Source: Nocardia salmonicida NBRC 13393
Lineage (GTDB): Bacteria > Actinomycetota > Actinomycetes > Mycobacteriales > Mycobacteriaceae
Reading direction: 5' to 3'
DNA length: 64,000 nt
NCBI RefSeq assembly: GCF_001613085.1
Contig: NZ_BDBR01000005.1
Location: 310,001 to 374,000 of the forward strand
The position numbers and the translations under genes were made by a program. This document shows positions 1-7,637 of the stretch, in pieces; position 1 is the first letter of the stretch; every line of letters starts with the position of its first letter. The notes beneath the pieces are model-generated. The model was not told where the DNA came from. It saw nothing but the letters and a program-made list of their open reading frames with translations, and did no database searches.

Positions 1-168
1 CTGGCCGAGGGCGGCGAAGGCTCTGGCTCATACACAGATGCCGCCGCCAAGCACATCGAAATTCTCACCAACATGGCAGACATGTACCGCAAAGCCGGTG
101 CCGCATACAAGAACTGCGACGAGGCCACCCAGCTCGCCATCAAACAGCAGACCAACAAAATAGACTGA
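1..168 (+). CDS. type VII secretion substrate, C-terminal part (5' end outside window)
   Basis: Only the last 55 codons are present, read in frame 1 to TGA at 166-168. The visible part is a charged, probably helical segment that contains YKNCD, which fits the YxxxD/E export signal found at the end of the helical hairpin in PE, EsxB and related type VII (ESX) substrates. It lies 14 nt upstream of a WXG-containing partner and an EspG gene, the order seen for PE/PPE-like pairs and their chaperone. I infer that it is the PE/EsxB-like half of a secreted heterodimer. Family membership cannot be confirmed without the N-terminus. Confidence 0.6.
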   Translation: MAEGGEGSGSYTDAAAKHIEILTNMADMYRKAGAAYKNCDEATQLAIKQQTNKID

Positions 169-182
169 ATCCGGGGGGATCA

Positions 183-1559
183 ATGAGTTTCTCAGATTTC
201 ATGGGCAAATTGGGCAGCATTGCGTACACAGCAACCAGTTCATCCAGAATTACCGACCGAATCAGCTCGCTATTCGATTCCGATATCTCTGCCACACAGT
301 CCGAACTGGACGCCCAAGATGCCGGCGACCGCGAACGAGCTCGGATCTACGCTGAGAATTCCAGCCTCGCTACCGGTTTTTCCGGCGAGTTTACGCCAGA
401 GGTTGTACGACACATCCTGGAACCGTTCTCCATCATGAGCCATTCGGAAATCATGAAATTCGTCGAGTCGATCGACCCCGCTACGATGAGCACCAGCGTT
501 CAAGCCTGGCGACAATTGGCGACCGACACCACGACGAAAGCCACTGCCTTTCACGACAATATTCAGAAGGAAATGGAACGGGGCTGGTCGGGCAGCGCAG
601 CGAGCCAAGCGCTGGCAAGCACCAAAAGCTATCTCGCCGAAGTCCACAAGGTCGACCAAGCCGCCTCCCTGATCGGCAACAAGATGGAAGAGGCCTATTC
701 CGGCTTCAATCAGGTGAAGTACTCGGTACCGCACGAGTCCGACAAACAGAGCAGCACCGTAGGTGGCGCAGTCTTTTCTGCGCTCGCATCTTCGATCGTG
801 CCCGGCAGCGGTACCGCAGTTTCCGGCCTCATGGACAGCACCAGCGCAGGCCGCGCCGATGCTGCCCAAGCCGCAGCTCGCCAGGTGATGGAGACCGTCT
901 ACGCGCCGGTCGCGAAACAGTCGGACACCCAGGTCCCGAAGGTCCCCACGCCGGCAAAACCCCAGTCCGACAAGCCAACCGGCGACACCTCCAAGGACAA
1001 GCCGACCGGCACCACCACCGACAAACCCACCGGCACCACCACCAAGCCGAGCACCGACGACACCACCCCCTCCACCACGGAGCCGGAAACCCCCACCACC
1101 ACCGACCCCGGTGACGACGACACCACCGACGACCAGACCACTGACGACACCACTGGCGACGAGACCACCGCCGCCACTACAACTCCGGAAACCCCCACCG
1201 CGACTACCCCGTCTGGCACCACCCCGGGCACGTCCCCGGGCGGACTCGGCTCCGGCGGTGGAGCAGGTGCGGGCGCGGGAGCTGGAGCAGGTGCAGGCAC
1301 CCCCGGCGCGGCTGTCCCCGGCACCGCCGGGCAGAAGCAGGGCGCAGGCGCAGGCGCGGGAGCGGGCGCGGGTTCCGGCGCATCCTCGGGCCGCGCAGGC
1401 ACATCCGGCATGGGCGGAATGGGCGCGCCCGGCGCACGCGGCGGCGGCAAGGACGACGAGAACGAGCACCAGGCCCCTGACTACCTGCGCGGCATTCACG
1501 AAGAACTGCTCGGCCCCGAACGCCTGCACGTTCCGCCGGTGATCGGCGGCGACGCATGA
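183..1559 (+). CDS. WXG/PPE-like type VII secretion substrate with long low-complexity tail
   Basis: A 458-residue protein. Residues about 95-195 look like a helical hairpin with a W-S-G motif at 135-137, the turn signature of WXG100/PPE-like ESX substrates. A hydrophobic Gly-rich stretch follows (about 195-225), then a Pro/Thr/Asp-rich linker (about 255-345) and a Gly/Ala-rich segment (about 350-425). The tail is unordered-looking and may cross or decorate the cell wall. The ATG follows a GGGGGG-rich ribosome site. The stop overlaps the start of the EspG gene by 4 nt, so the two are translationally coupled. The domain boundaries are my reading; the precise family is unknown. Expected role: secretion through an ESX system as a pair with the upstream protein. 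Confidence 0.65.
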   Translation: MSFSDFMGKLGSIAYTATSSSRITDRISSLFDSDISATQSELDAQDAGDRERARIYAENSSLATGFSGEFTPEVVRHILEPFSIMSHSEIMKFVESIDPATMSTSVQAWRQLATDTTTKATAFHDNIQKEMERGWSGSAASQALASTKSYLAEVHKVDQAASLIGNKMEEAYSGFNQVKYSVPHESDKQSSTVGGAVFSALASSIVPGSGTAVSGLMDSTSAGRADAAQAAARQVMETVYAPVAKQSDTQVPKVPTPAKPQSDKPTGDTSKDKPTGTTTDKPTGTTTKPSTDDTTPSTTEPETPTTTDPGDDDTTDDQTTDDTTGDETTAATTTPETPTATTPSGTTPGTSPGGLGSGGGAGAGAGAGAGAGTPGAAVPGTAGQKQGAGAGAGAGAGSGASSGRAGTSGMGGMGAPGARGGGKDDENEHQAPDYLRGIHEELLGPERLHVPPVIGGDA

Positions 1560-2311
1560 CCGACACCTGGGAGCTGACCCCGTTCGAGTTCTGGGTCGCC
1601 TGGGAAACGCTCGGCCGCGACCGCATGCCCTGGCCCCTCACGTTCACCGCGGGCGTCGAAACCCAGGTCGAATTCGACCTGGAATGCCGTCGCGCCGCGG
1701 ACGCGCTGATCGCCAAAATGGGCACCGACGAATCCCTCTACCACGCCCTACACGCCCTCGCGCACCCTGAAATCCGCATCGAACTGTTCGGCCACCGGCT
1801 GGACGGCCGCACCCGCATGGTCCGCGCCTGCGCCACCACCGAGGCAGGCAACGGCGTAGTCGCCGCCCAACTTCCCGGCCCCGAATACGGCCAGGGCGGC
1901 AACATCCTGATCTCCCTGCGCCCCGCCCACGCCATCACCGCCCGCCTGCTGGCCATCCTCCCGAAAACCCCCGCGGGCACCACCGGCGGCTTCAACGTCC
2001 ACCGCGACGACTTCACCACCACCCCCGACCCCTACGCCCGCCACCGCACCCCTGCCGAACAAGCCCTCAAATTCCTCAAACGCCCCTTCACCACCTACGC
2101 CGAATTCCGCGTAGCCACCGGCCCAGCCCTGGACGGCTGGCAAGAAGGCGGCACCACCCTCCAACTGGTCGACTACACCAACGACGGCCGCTACCTCATC
2201 CACGAACGCGAACGAATAGAAGCCACCCCAGCCACCGCCGACAGAATCGAAGCCGACCTCCAACGTCTGGTCGACCAAGCAACCGCCACCACTCGCCAAT
2301 CAGTCTGGTAG
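1556..2311 (+). CDS. ESX secretion-associated protein, EspG family
   Basis: A 251-residue protein whose N-terminus (LTPFEFWVAWETLGRDRMPW) is typical of actinobacterial EspG proteins. EspG is a cytosolic chaperone that binds the PPE-like member of PE/PPE pairs and delivers it to the type VII secretion machine. Length is close to the family's usual 250-300 residues and there is no signal peptide or membrane segment. The ATG overlaps the stop of the upstream substrate (ATGA), so chaperone and substrate are co-translated. No ESX core gene (EccC, EccD, MycP) is visible; the rest of the locus may lie to the left of the window. Confidence 0.85.
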   Translation: MTDTWELTPFEFWVAWETLGRDRMPWPLTFTAGVETQVEFDLECRRAADALIAKMGTDESLYHALHALAHPEIRIELFGHRLDGRTRMVRACATTEAGNGVVAAQLPGPEYGQGGNILISLRPAHAITARLLAILPKTPAGTTGGFNVHRDDFTTTPDPYARHRTPAEQALKFLKRPFTTYAEFRVATGPALDGWQEGGTTLQLVDYTNDGRYLIHERERIEATPATADRIEADLQRLVDQATATTRQSVW

Positions 2312-2340
2312 ACAACACCACTCGCTGAATCGACAGGTAA

Positions 2341-2373
2341 ATCGTGTACAGCCACGGGGCGTCTGTACACGAT
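2341..2373. terminator. perfect inverted repeat between convergent genes
   Basis: ATCGTGTACAG (2341-2351) and its exact complement CTGTACACGAT (2363-2373) flank an 11-nt spacer. It lies between the convergent EspG and DUF6069-like genes, where a bidirectional terminator is expected. There is no T-run, and each arm contains the palindrome TGTACA, so a protein-binding site is also possible. Confidence 0.4.
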
Positions 2374-2409
2374 CACCTCCGTCATCGCATCCGGACAGCG
2401 GCGACTCCA

Positions 2410-2835
2410 TCATTCAGGCGAGACCTGGTGAGCGAGCCGAGCGGCGACCGTCGGGATCACGATCGCGGCGGCCACAAGGTGGGTGAGCATCAGAGTGAGC
2501 TTGGTGTCGGCGGCTGCGTTCACGATCAGGTCGGGGACGAGCGACAGCGCGGTCAGGGTGATCGTGGTGCGCACGAACACCGTGCGAGGGTTTCGGGCCC
2601 ACTTGCGCAGGGCGGCGGCGAAGAGGATGCCGATCGCGGCGAAGATCAAGGTGAGCTGGGTGAATCCGGCGAGGGGGATCTGTTCGCCTTCGATTGCGAG
2701 GGACACGCCGGCGGCGTGCGCGACGGCGGCTACGGCCGTTGTCGCGGCCGCGGCGACGACGGCCGCCAGTGCGGCCGGACGCCAGAAGGCGGAGCTGCTG
2801 CGGATGGTGGGCGCGGCGTAAGCGGAAGTGGTCAT
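2410..2835 (-). CDS. DUF6069-like four-helix membrane protein
   Basis: A 141-residue protein with four hydrophobic segments (about 20-45, 58-75, 90-108 and 115-133), resembling the DUF6069 family of small actinobacterial membrane proteins of unknown function. The ATG at 2835 is chosen because AGGAG stands 7 nt upstream; a longer in-frame extension to 3213 has no ribosome site and contains Arg-rich shadow sequence. A promoter nearly identical to that of the YCII/ECF42 sigma operon lies 50 nt upstream (2885-2912). I infer that it belongs to that sigma factor's regulon. Confidence 0.7.
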   Translation of the reverse strand: MTTSAYAAPTIRSSSAFWRPAALAAVVAAAATTAVAAVAHAAGVSLAIEGEQIPLAGFTQLTLIFAAIGILFAAALRKWARNPRTVFVRTTITLTALSLVPDLIVNAAADTKLTLMLTHLVAAAIVIPTVAARLAHQVSPE

Positions 2836-3177
2836 GTCGAACTCCTGTGTGGTGTGGGCAGCCTGTTGCCGCCTCTCCTCAGTTCCACGAACAGGACCGG
2901 TCGAATACGACAGGTCTCGGCGAAGTTCTTTCGGCGGCGCTGATCGGTATCTCCGGCCTGTCCGCGGGCCGGACCATGCAGGGCTCCGGCGCAGACCGCT
3001 GCCGGCCGGATCATCGCGTAGCGGGCGCTTGTGGCGTTCAGTGCGGTTTCGGCAAGTTGTTCGACTTTCGCGACAAGGGTTGCGAGAGTTGGGCAGCACC
3101 GAATCCGAGGAGGGAAACGTGCCGCGTTCACGGATCGGCGACCAGTTCCACGACATTGTCCTGACGAACGGCAGCTG
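2836..3177. other. divergent intergenic region (342 nt)
   Basis: This stretch separates the divergently read DUF6069-like and PLP-enzyme genes. It holds the ECF-type promoter at 2885-2912 for the minus-strand gene. I see no clear promoter, terminator or additional gene for the plus strand; open frames here are Arg-rich and lack ribosome sites. Confidence 0.5.
2885..2912 (-). promoter_or_regulatory. ECF-type promoter shared with the YCII/ECF42 operon
   Basis: On the minus strand it reads TGTCGTATTCG, 9 nt, then GTTCGTGG. The same two blocks with the same spacing occur at 5811-5838, at almost the same distance from the start codon (50 and 49 nt). TGTCG-type -35 elements are known for ECF42 sigma factors. 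Assignment to the sigma factor at 4195-5418 is inferred. Confidence 0.6.
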
Positions 3178-4179
3178 ATGAACACTCCGCTTCTGCACCA
3201 ACGCTTTCCGCACCTACGCGAAACCCTGCCGCATATCGGACTGAGCTCCGGCCCGACACCGGTCCGTCGGCTCGATGCGCTGCCGACCGGTGGCGCGCCG
3301 GTCTGGCTCAAGGACGACTGCGCGTTCGGTGACGGCGGGTGGGGTGGCAACAAAGTCCGCAAGCTGGAATGGATTCTCCCCGACGCGCACCGGCGCGGCT
3401 CCCGGACCATCCTGACCGTCGGCGGAGTGGGTACGAACTGGGGACTTGCCGTCGCCCTGTACGGACGCGACCACGGACTCGGCACCGTTCTCGCCCTCGT
3501 CGACCAGCCGGTGGACGAGCACGTCCGCGCACAGCTGAGCCGGCTCGAGAACAGCGGCGCCACGCTCTATTTCACGCGTTCGAAGACGCGGACCATCCTC
3601 ACCGCGCCGATGCTGTTCGCCCGGCACACCAGCGGGCGGCATCTGCCCTACTACCTGCCACCTGGCGGATCCTCGCCGGTCGGCGTCCTCGGATACGTCG
3701 AGGCCGCGCTCGAACTGGCCGGGCAAATACACCGCGGCGAGCTACCCGAGCCCACCCACATCGTGACCGCCGTCGGATCCGGCGGCACGATCGCGGGGCT
3801 GCAGCTCGGTTTGCGGATGGCGGGCTTGACGACCCGAGCAGTCGGTGTCGTAGTCAACGACACGCTGCGGTTGGATCCAGCGACGATCACCCGGCTCGCC
3901 CGCCGTACCACGCAACTGCTGCGCAAGCGAGGCGCGGACCTGTCCGATCTCGAACCGCGAGTCGAGGACATCGACATCGTCACCGACTGGCTCGGCAGCG
4001 GCTACGGCCACCCCACAGCGGAAGGCGAACGCGCCCAGACCTTGTCAGCCGACCGCGAGCACCTGAACCTCGAACCCGTCTACACCGCCAAGGCCATGGC
4101 GGCACTGCTGGCGATGAACGAGCAGGGCAGGTTCGGCGACGGCCCTGTCCTCTATCTCAACACGAACGGACCGCGCTGA
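3178..4179 (+). CDS. PLP-dependent D-cysteine desulfhydrase / ACC deaminase family protein
   Basis: A 333-residue fold-type II PLP enzyme. The motif GGNKVRKLEW near residue 60 supplies the PLP-binding lysine in the form seen in D-cysteine desulfhydrases and 1-aminocyclopropane-1-carboxylate deaminases. The phosphate-cup loop AVGSGGTIAG (about 197-206) and the C-terminal LNTNGP fit too. Family members cleave D-cysteine to pyruvate, sulfide and ammonia or deaminate ACC; substrate cannot be decided here. ATG at 3178 is where similarity to the family begins; an in-frame upstream extension is possible but unlikely. It is convergent with the sigma gene 15 nt downstream. Confidence 0.75.
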   Translation: MNTPLLHQRFPHLRETLPHIGLSSGPTPVRRLDALPTGGAPVWLKDDCAFGDGGWGGNKVRKLEWILPDAHRRGSRTILTVGGVGTNWGLAVALYGRDHGLGTVLALVDQPVDEHVRAQLSRLENSGATLYFTRSKTRTILTAPMLFARHTSGRHLPYYLPPGGSSPVGVLGYVEAALELAGQIHRGELPEPTHIVTAVGSGGTIAGLQLGLRMAGLTTRAVGVVVNDTLRLDPATITRLARRTTQLLRKRGADLSDLEPRVEDIDIVTDWLGSGYGHPTAEGERAQTLSADREHLNLEPVYTAKAMAALLAMNEQGRFGDGPVLYLNTNGPR

Positions 4180-4194
4180 CCAAGCGTCCCCCTT

Positions 4195-5418
4195 CTACAC
4201 GAGATGCTCGCGCCTCCTGGTCAGGTACGCGCGCTCCGCCGGGTTCTGCGTGGCGGCGATCGCGGCGTCGTAGGCGGACTTCGCCTCGGCGCCGCGCCCC
4301 AACCTGCGAAGCAGATCGGCGCGCGCGGCGTGCCAAGCGTGGTACCCGTCGAGCGGCAGTGAATCAATTTGTGCCAGAGCTACATTCGGCCCGTCGAGTT
4401 CAGCGATGGCGACGGCTCGGTTGAGGGCGACTATCGCAGTCGGGGTCACGGCATAGAGTTGGTCGTAGAGGGCGACGATCTGGTTCCAGTCGGTATCGCG
4501 GGAGTCGGCCGCGTCGGTGTGGACCGCGTTGATCGCCGCCATGAGCTGATAGCGGCCGGGCCGAGCCCCGCCGGCGGCGACGCGACGCAGGCATTCGCGC
4601 ACGAGAGCGTGCCCCTCGGCGATGAGGACGTGGTCCCAGCCACCGCGGTCCTGCTCGTCGAGCGTCACCAGTTCGCCGCCCGCGATGCGCGCCGCACTGC
4701 GCGCATCGATGAGCAACATCAGCGCGAGCAACCCGGCAACCTCGCCGTCGTCGGGCAGTAGATCTCGCATGATGCGACCGAGCCGAATGGCCTCGGCCAT
4801 CAAGTCGGTCCGAATCGATTGCGCGCCGGCCAGATATCCCTCGTTGAAGACCAAATAGATGACAGCCAGCACCCCGCCGAGCCGATCGGTGACGTCATCG
4901 CGATCGGGCACTCGGAACGGGATGTGCGCGGCTTTGATCTTGGCTTTGGCGCGGGTGATACGTTGCGCCATAGTCGTTTCGGCAACAAGGAACGCACGAG
5001 CGATCTCGCCGACCGTCAGCCCGCCGAGCAGGCGTAATGTCAGCGCGACTCGCGCCTCCGGCGCCAATGCCGGATGGCAACAAGTGAAGACGAGCCGGAG
5101 GCGATCGTCGTTGACCGGTCCGGTCGGTTCGTGCGGTGTGTGATCGTCGATGATCATGGCTGCCTGGTGTTTCGCGTCGCGCAATGATTCACGGCGGATC
5201 CGGTCGATCGCGCGGTTGCCCGCGGTCTTCGTGAGCCAGCCGCCCGGGTTGGGCGGTATGCCGTCGACCGGCCACCGTTCGATGGCTGTGAGCAGCGCCT
5301 CGCCCGCGGCGTCCTCGGCGATGTCGAGATCGCCGAAACGGCGAGCGAGCGAGGCGACCACCCGGCCGTACTCCTCGCGATAGATCCGATCGATCCGCGC
5401 GCGAGTGTCGTCGCTCAT
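4195..5418 (-). CDS. ECF RNA polymerase sigma factor, ECF42 type
   Basis: A 407-residue sigma factor. Sigma region 2 is at about residues 8-75, region 4 at about 105-165 (LRLLGGLTVGEIARAFLVAE), followed by a roughly 230-residue helical C-terminal extension with GxxxLLRRLGRG-like repeats. This long TPR-like extension and coupling to a YCII-type protein are the marks of group ECF42; there is no anti-sigma gene. The extension is known to be needed for activity in this group. The ATG overlaps the YCII stop by 4 nt (ATGA at 5415-5418). The operon promoter at 5811-5838 resembles ECF promoters, so autoregulation is likely. Confidence 0.88.
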   Translation of the reverse strand: MSDDTRARIDRIYREEYGRVVASLARRFGDLDIAEDAAGEALLTAIERWPVDGIPPNPGGWLTKTAGNRAIDRIRRESLRDAKHQAAMIIDDHTPHEPTGPVNDDRLRLVFTCCHPALAPEARVALTLRLLGGLTVGEIARAFLVAETTMAQRITRAKAKIKAAHIPFRVPDRDDVTDRLGGVLAVIYLVFNEGYLAGAQSIRTDLMAEAIRLGRIMRDLLPDDGEVAGLLALMLLIDARSAARIAGGELVTLDEQDRGGWDHVLIAEGHALVRECLRRVAAGGARPGRYQLMAAINAVHTDAADSRDTDWNQIVALYDQLYAVTPTAIVALNRAVAIAELDGPNVALAQIDSLPLDGYHAWHAARADLLRRLGRGAEAKSAYDAAIAATQNPAERAYLTRRREHLV

Positions 5419-5762
5419 GCGCCGTCGAACGTCCTGATCTCGATCTTCTGCTCGCAGACCTTCGACGCCCTTGCGGCGATCTTCAGCGCGGCATCGAGGT
5501 CGGGTACCTCCACGACCCAGAACCCGCCGAGGCATTCCTTGGTCTCGGCATACGGCCCGTCGGTGACAATCACGTCAGCTCCGGTGTTGTCCACCGTGGT
5601 CGCCTCGTCGACCCGCCCGAGGCCACCCGCGAACACCCACACTCCTTCGGCCTGGAGCTCGTCGTTGAACCTCCCCGTCGCGTCGTACTGCGGCTGCGCC
5701 TCCTCCTGTGGAATGTCGTAGGCACTCGGGTCGACAACAACGGAAAGCAGGTACTGAGTCAT
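5415..5762 (-). CDS. YCII-related (DGPF-type) protein
   Basis: A 115-residue protein of the YCII superfamily: N-terminal MTQYLLSVVVDP strand, then GGLGRVDEATTV and TDGPYAETKECLGGFWVVEV, the DGP(F/Y)xExKE signature. Such DGPF proteins are the constant partners of ECF42 sigma factors, and their biochemical role is unknown. The gene is first in a two-gene operon with the sigma factor; its stop overlaps the sigma ATG. It has a GGGAGA ribosome site and a promoter 49 nt upstream. Confidence 0.9.
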   Translation of the reverse strand: MTQYLLSVVVDPSAYDIPQEEAQPQYDATGRFNDELQAEGVWVFAGGLGRVDEATTVDNTGADVIVTDGPYAETKECLGGFWVVEVPDLDAALKIAARASKVCEQKIEIRTFDGA

Positions 5763-5810
5763 GACGATCTCCCTTCGTCGGTGGCCGCCGATCGGCTGCC
5801 TCTACTCACA

Positions 5811-5838
5811 CCACGAACGACCGAACCCGAATACGACA
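5811..5838 (-). promoter_or_regulatory. ECF-type promoter of the YCII/ECF42 operon
   Basis: Minus strand reads TGTCGTATTCG, 9 nt, GTTCGTGG, identical in both blocks to the element at 2885-2912. It is placed 49 nt before the YCII start codon. Consistent with autoregulation by the ECF42 sigma factor. Confidence 0.6.
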
Positions 5839-5877
5839 ACTCACACCGAGATTGCTGCAACTTTCTCACCCCGGGCA

Positions 5878-5910
5878 TGAAAAAAGGCCCCGACCTGGGT
5901 CGGAGCCTTC
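5878..5910 (-). terminator. intrinsic terminator after tRNA-Thr
   Basis: Minus strand forms AAGGCTCCGACC-CAG-GTCGGGGCCTT followed by a T-run, directly downstream of the tRNA. A typical rho-independent terminator. Confidence 0.85.
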
Positions 5911-5920
5911 ATCAAAAGTG

Positions 5921-5992
5921 AGCCCCCTGTCAGGATTGAACTGACGACCTTCGCTTTACAAGAGCGGTGCTCTACCACTGAGCTAAGGAGGC
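5921..5992 (-). tRNA. tRNA-Thr (anticodon TGT)
   Basis: The minus strand folds into a 72-nt cloverleaf. The acceptor stem is GCCTCCT/AGGGGGC, the D-arm GCTC-AGTGGTA-GAGC, the anticodon loop CTTGTAA gives TGT (Thr), and the T-arm is GTCAG-TTCAATC-CTGAC. The anticodon stem has a C-A mismatch at its first pair. The 3' CCA is not encoded. A terminator follows. The last stem pair and discriminator base were assigned by eye. Confidence 0.93.
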
Positions 5993-6069
5993 GGGTACTG
6001 CGGCGACCATCATAGCCGCGCACGCCGACCGCGTGACACCGGATGGGTGTCACGCGGTGGCGGAGGAGA

Positions 6070-6306
6070 TCAGGACTGGGCGCGAGCTGCGTCGTCGGCG
6101 GCCATCGCATCACGCAGGCTCTTGGGCCGCATGTCGGTCCAGTTCTTCTCGACGTACTCGACGCACGCTGCCCGGCTTTCTTCGCCGAACACGACACGCC
6201 AGCCCGCCGGGACCTCCGCAAACGCGGGCCACAGGGAGTGCTGCTCTTCATCGTTGACCAGAACGAAGAAGCGGCCGTCCTCGTCGTCGAAGGGGTTGGT
6301 GCTCAT
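6070..6306 (-). CDS. MbtH family protein
   Basis: A 78-residue MbtH-like protein with the family landmarks NxExQxSLWP (here [10 protein letters not shown]), PAGW and the C-terminal [14 protein letters not shown]. MbtH-like proteins bind and activate the adenylation domains of nonribosomal peptide synthetases. No synthetase, siderophore or antibiotic gene is visible in the window; neighbours are a tRNA gene and an alpha/beta hydrolase. It is therefore an orphan MbtH that would have to act on a synthetase encoded elsewhere. No iron-dependent regulator box is evident upstream. Confidence 0.93.
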   Translation of the reverse strand: MSTNPFDDEDGRFFVLVNDEEQHSLWPAFAEVPAGWRVVFGEESRAACVEYVEKNWTDMRPKSLRDAMAADDAARAQS

Positions 6307-6435
6307 TTCACCTCACTGGATACTGGCGCTGTGTACAGGATCACTGCGCGGCCGCTAAGCCACGAGCGTTGTGTCGACCCTAGCAAGGCATACGTTACTG
6401 GTAGGGAGTTACCCGATGCTGTTCCGGTCAGAGTC

Positions 6436-7269
6436 TCATGCGGCGAAGAAATCGAGCAAGATCTTGTTGACCGCCTCGGGACGCTCCAGGTACCCGTAAT
6501 GACCCGTATCCGGGATCTCCTGGTAGCGGGCGCCGGGAATAGCCTCGGCCACCTCACGCGACAGGTACGGCGGAATCATCCGATCATCGGCGAACCCAAT
6601 TGCCAAGCAGGGCACCGTAATCGAACGGTAGGCGGCGACTCGGTCGAATTCGTGGTCCATGGCCCGCTGCGCCCGGACACCGGGCGAAGGGGCCCCCACG
6701 GAGAACTCGAACAGGTCGAGCCAGTCGCGCGCCGCGTTGGTGTCGGCCATCGTCGCCGGTGACAGATTCATCACCGCGCTCAAGGCCGCCTCGAACTTCG
6801 CGGGCAGCTTCACGGCCGACGCGTCGAGCTCCTGCTCACCGGCCGACAGCGTCTTCTGGAACTGATCAAGCCTGCCGTGACCGGCCATGAACACAGCCTT
6901 GCGAACCAGATCGGGCCGGGCCAGCGCCAGCTCCTGCGCCACCCGCGCGCCCATCGAGGTCCCCGCGATCAGCGCGGGACCCTCGTCGAGGAACTCGATC
7001 AGCGCGGCGGTGTCGGCCACCAACTCCTCGATCCGCATTCCGCCCGCGGCCTCGAAAGTCGGCGCGATCCCCCGGTTGTCGAACACACAGACCCGATAAC
7101 CCGCCGCGACCAGCGCGGGAACCTGATGTAGCTCCCACACGCGCCCAGGCGACCCGGTCCCCATGATCAACACCACCAGCGGACCACCGCCCTTGACGTC
7201 CGTGCCCTTGGTACGGTCGCCCTTGACCTGATAATTCAGTGCGATGCCGTTCACCGTGGCCAGTGGCAT
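6436..7269 (-). CDS. alpha/beta hydrolase
   Basis: A 277-residue alpha/beta-hydrolase fold protein. The nucleophile elbow GTSMG puts the serine at residue 105, the oxyanion region is LIMGTGSPG near 34-42, and the catalytic histidine sits in TGHYGYLERP near the C-terminus. It resembles the many HsaD/3-oxoadipate enol-lactonase-like and epoxide-hydrolase-like proteins of actinobacteria; the substrate cannot be told. ATG at 7269 is preferred because the fold begins there and AGAGAGG stands upstream; a longer frame to 7332 adds unrelated residues. It is read divergently from the small gene at 7444. Confidence 0.8.
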   Translation of the reverse strand: MPLATVNGIALNYQVKGDRTKGTDVKGGGPLVVLIMGTGSPGRVWELHQVPALVAAGYRVCVFDNRGIAPTFEAAGGMRIEELVADTAALIEFLDEGPALIAGTSMGARVAQELALARPDLVRKAVFMAGHGRLDQFQKTLSAGEQELDASAVKLPAKFEAALSAVMNLSPATMADTNAARDWLDLFEFSVGAPSPGVRAQRAMDHEFDRVAAYRSITVPCLAIGFADDRMIPPYLSREVAEAIPGARYQEIPDTGHYGYLERPEAVNKILLDFFAA

Positions 7270-7443
7270 GAAACAAACCTCTCTGCGGGGTTGATCGTGT
7301 GCTACCCCACGGTAACGGGACCGCCACGACACGGCACCGGGGCGGGGTGTTACGCGTCGCTACTTCATCGGCCGTGCGCCGGCGCCCGATAGTATTGATC
7401 ACTCGCAGGTAGAGCGCAGGGAAACCGGGAGGACGAACCCATT

Positions 7444-7602
7444 ATGGCCGCGAAGAGCACCGCCAACGACATCGCCGACGACGAACTCGAGCCGCTTGCC
7501 GACGAAACTGCCCGCCAGGCACAGAAGGTCGTCGCGGCACACGCCGAAGACGCCGACGAGTGCCGCATGCTGCTGTCCATGCTCGGCATCGCCCCCGCCT
7601 GA
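7444..7602 (+). CDS. small conserved protein upstream of otsA (Rv3489-like)
   Basis: A 52-codon frame with ATG at 7444 and TGA at 7600-7602, preceded by a GGGAGGA ribosome site. The product is acidic and alanine-rich with a central helix, and ends CRMLLSMLGIAPA. A short gene of this kind precedes otsA in M. tuberculosis (Rv3489), so position and size both support a real gene. Function is unknown; no membrane segment or metal motif is seen. Confidence 0.65.
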   Translation: MAAKSTANDIADDELEPLADETARQAQKVVAAHAEDADECRMLLSMLGIAPA

Positions 7603-7637
7603 CACAGCGCACCCCTGCGACGCATAAGGATGCGTGA

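Noticed and set aside
270..1529. Long minus-strand frame opposite the type VII substrate
   Set aside because: Composition is a mirror of the Thr/Pro/Gly-rich coding sequence, and the plus-strand gene is coupled to EspG.
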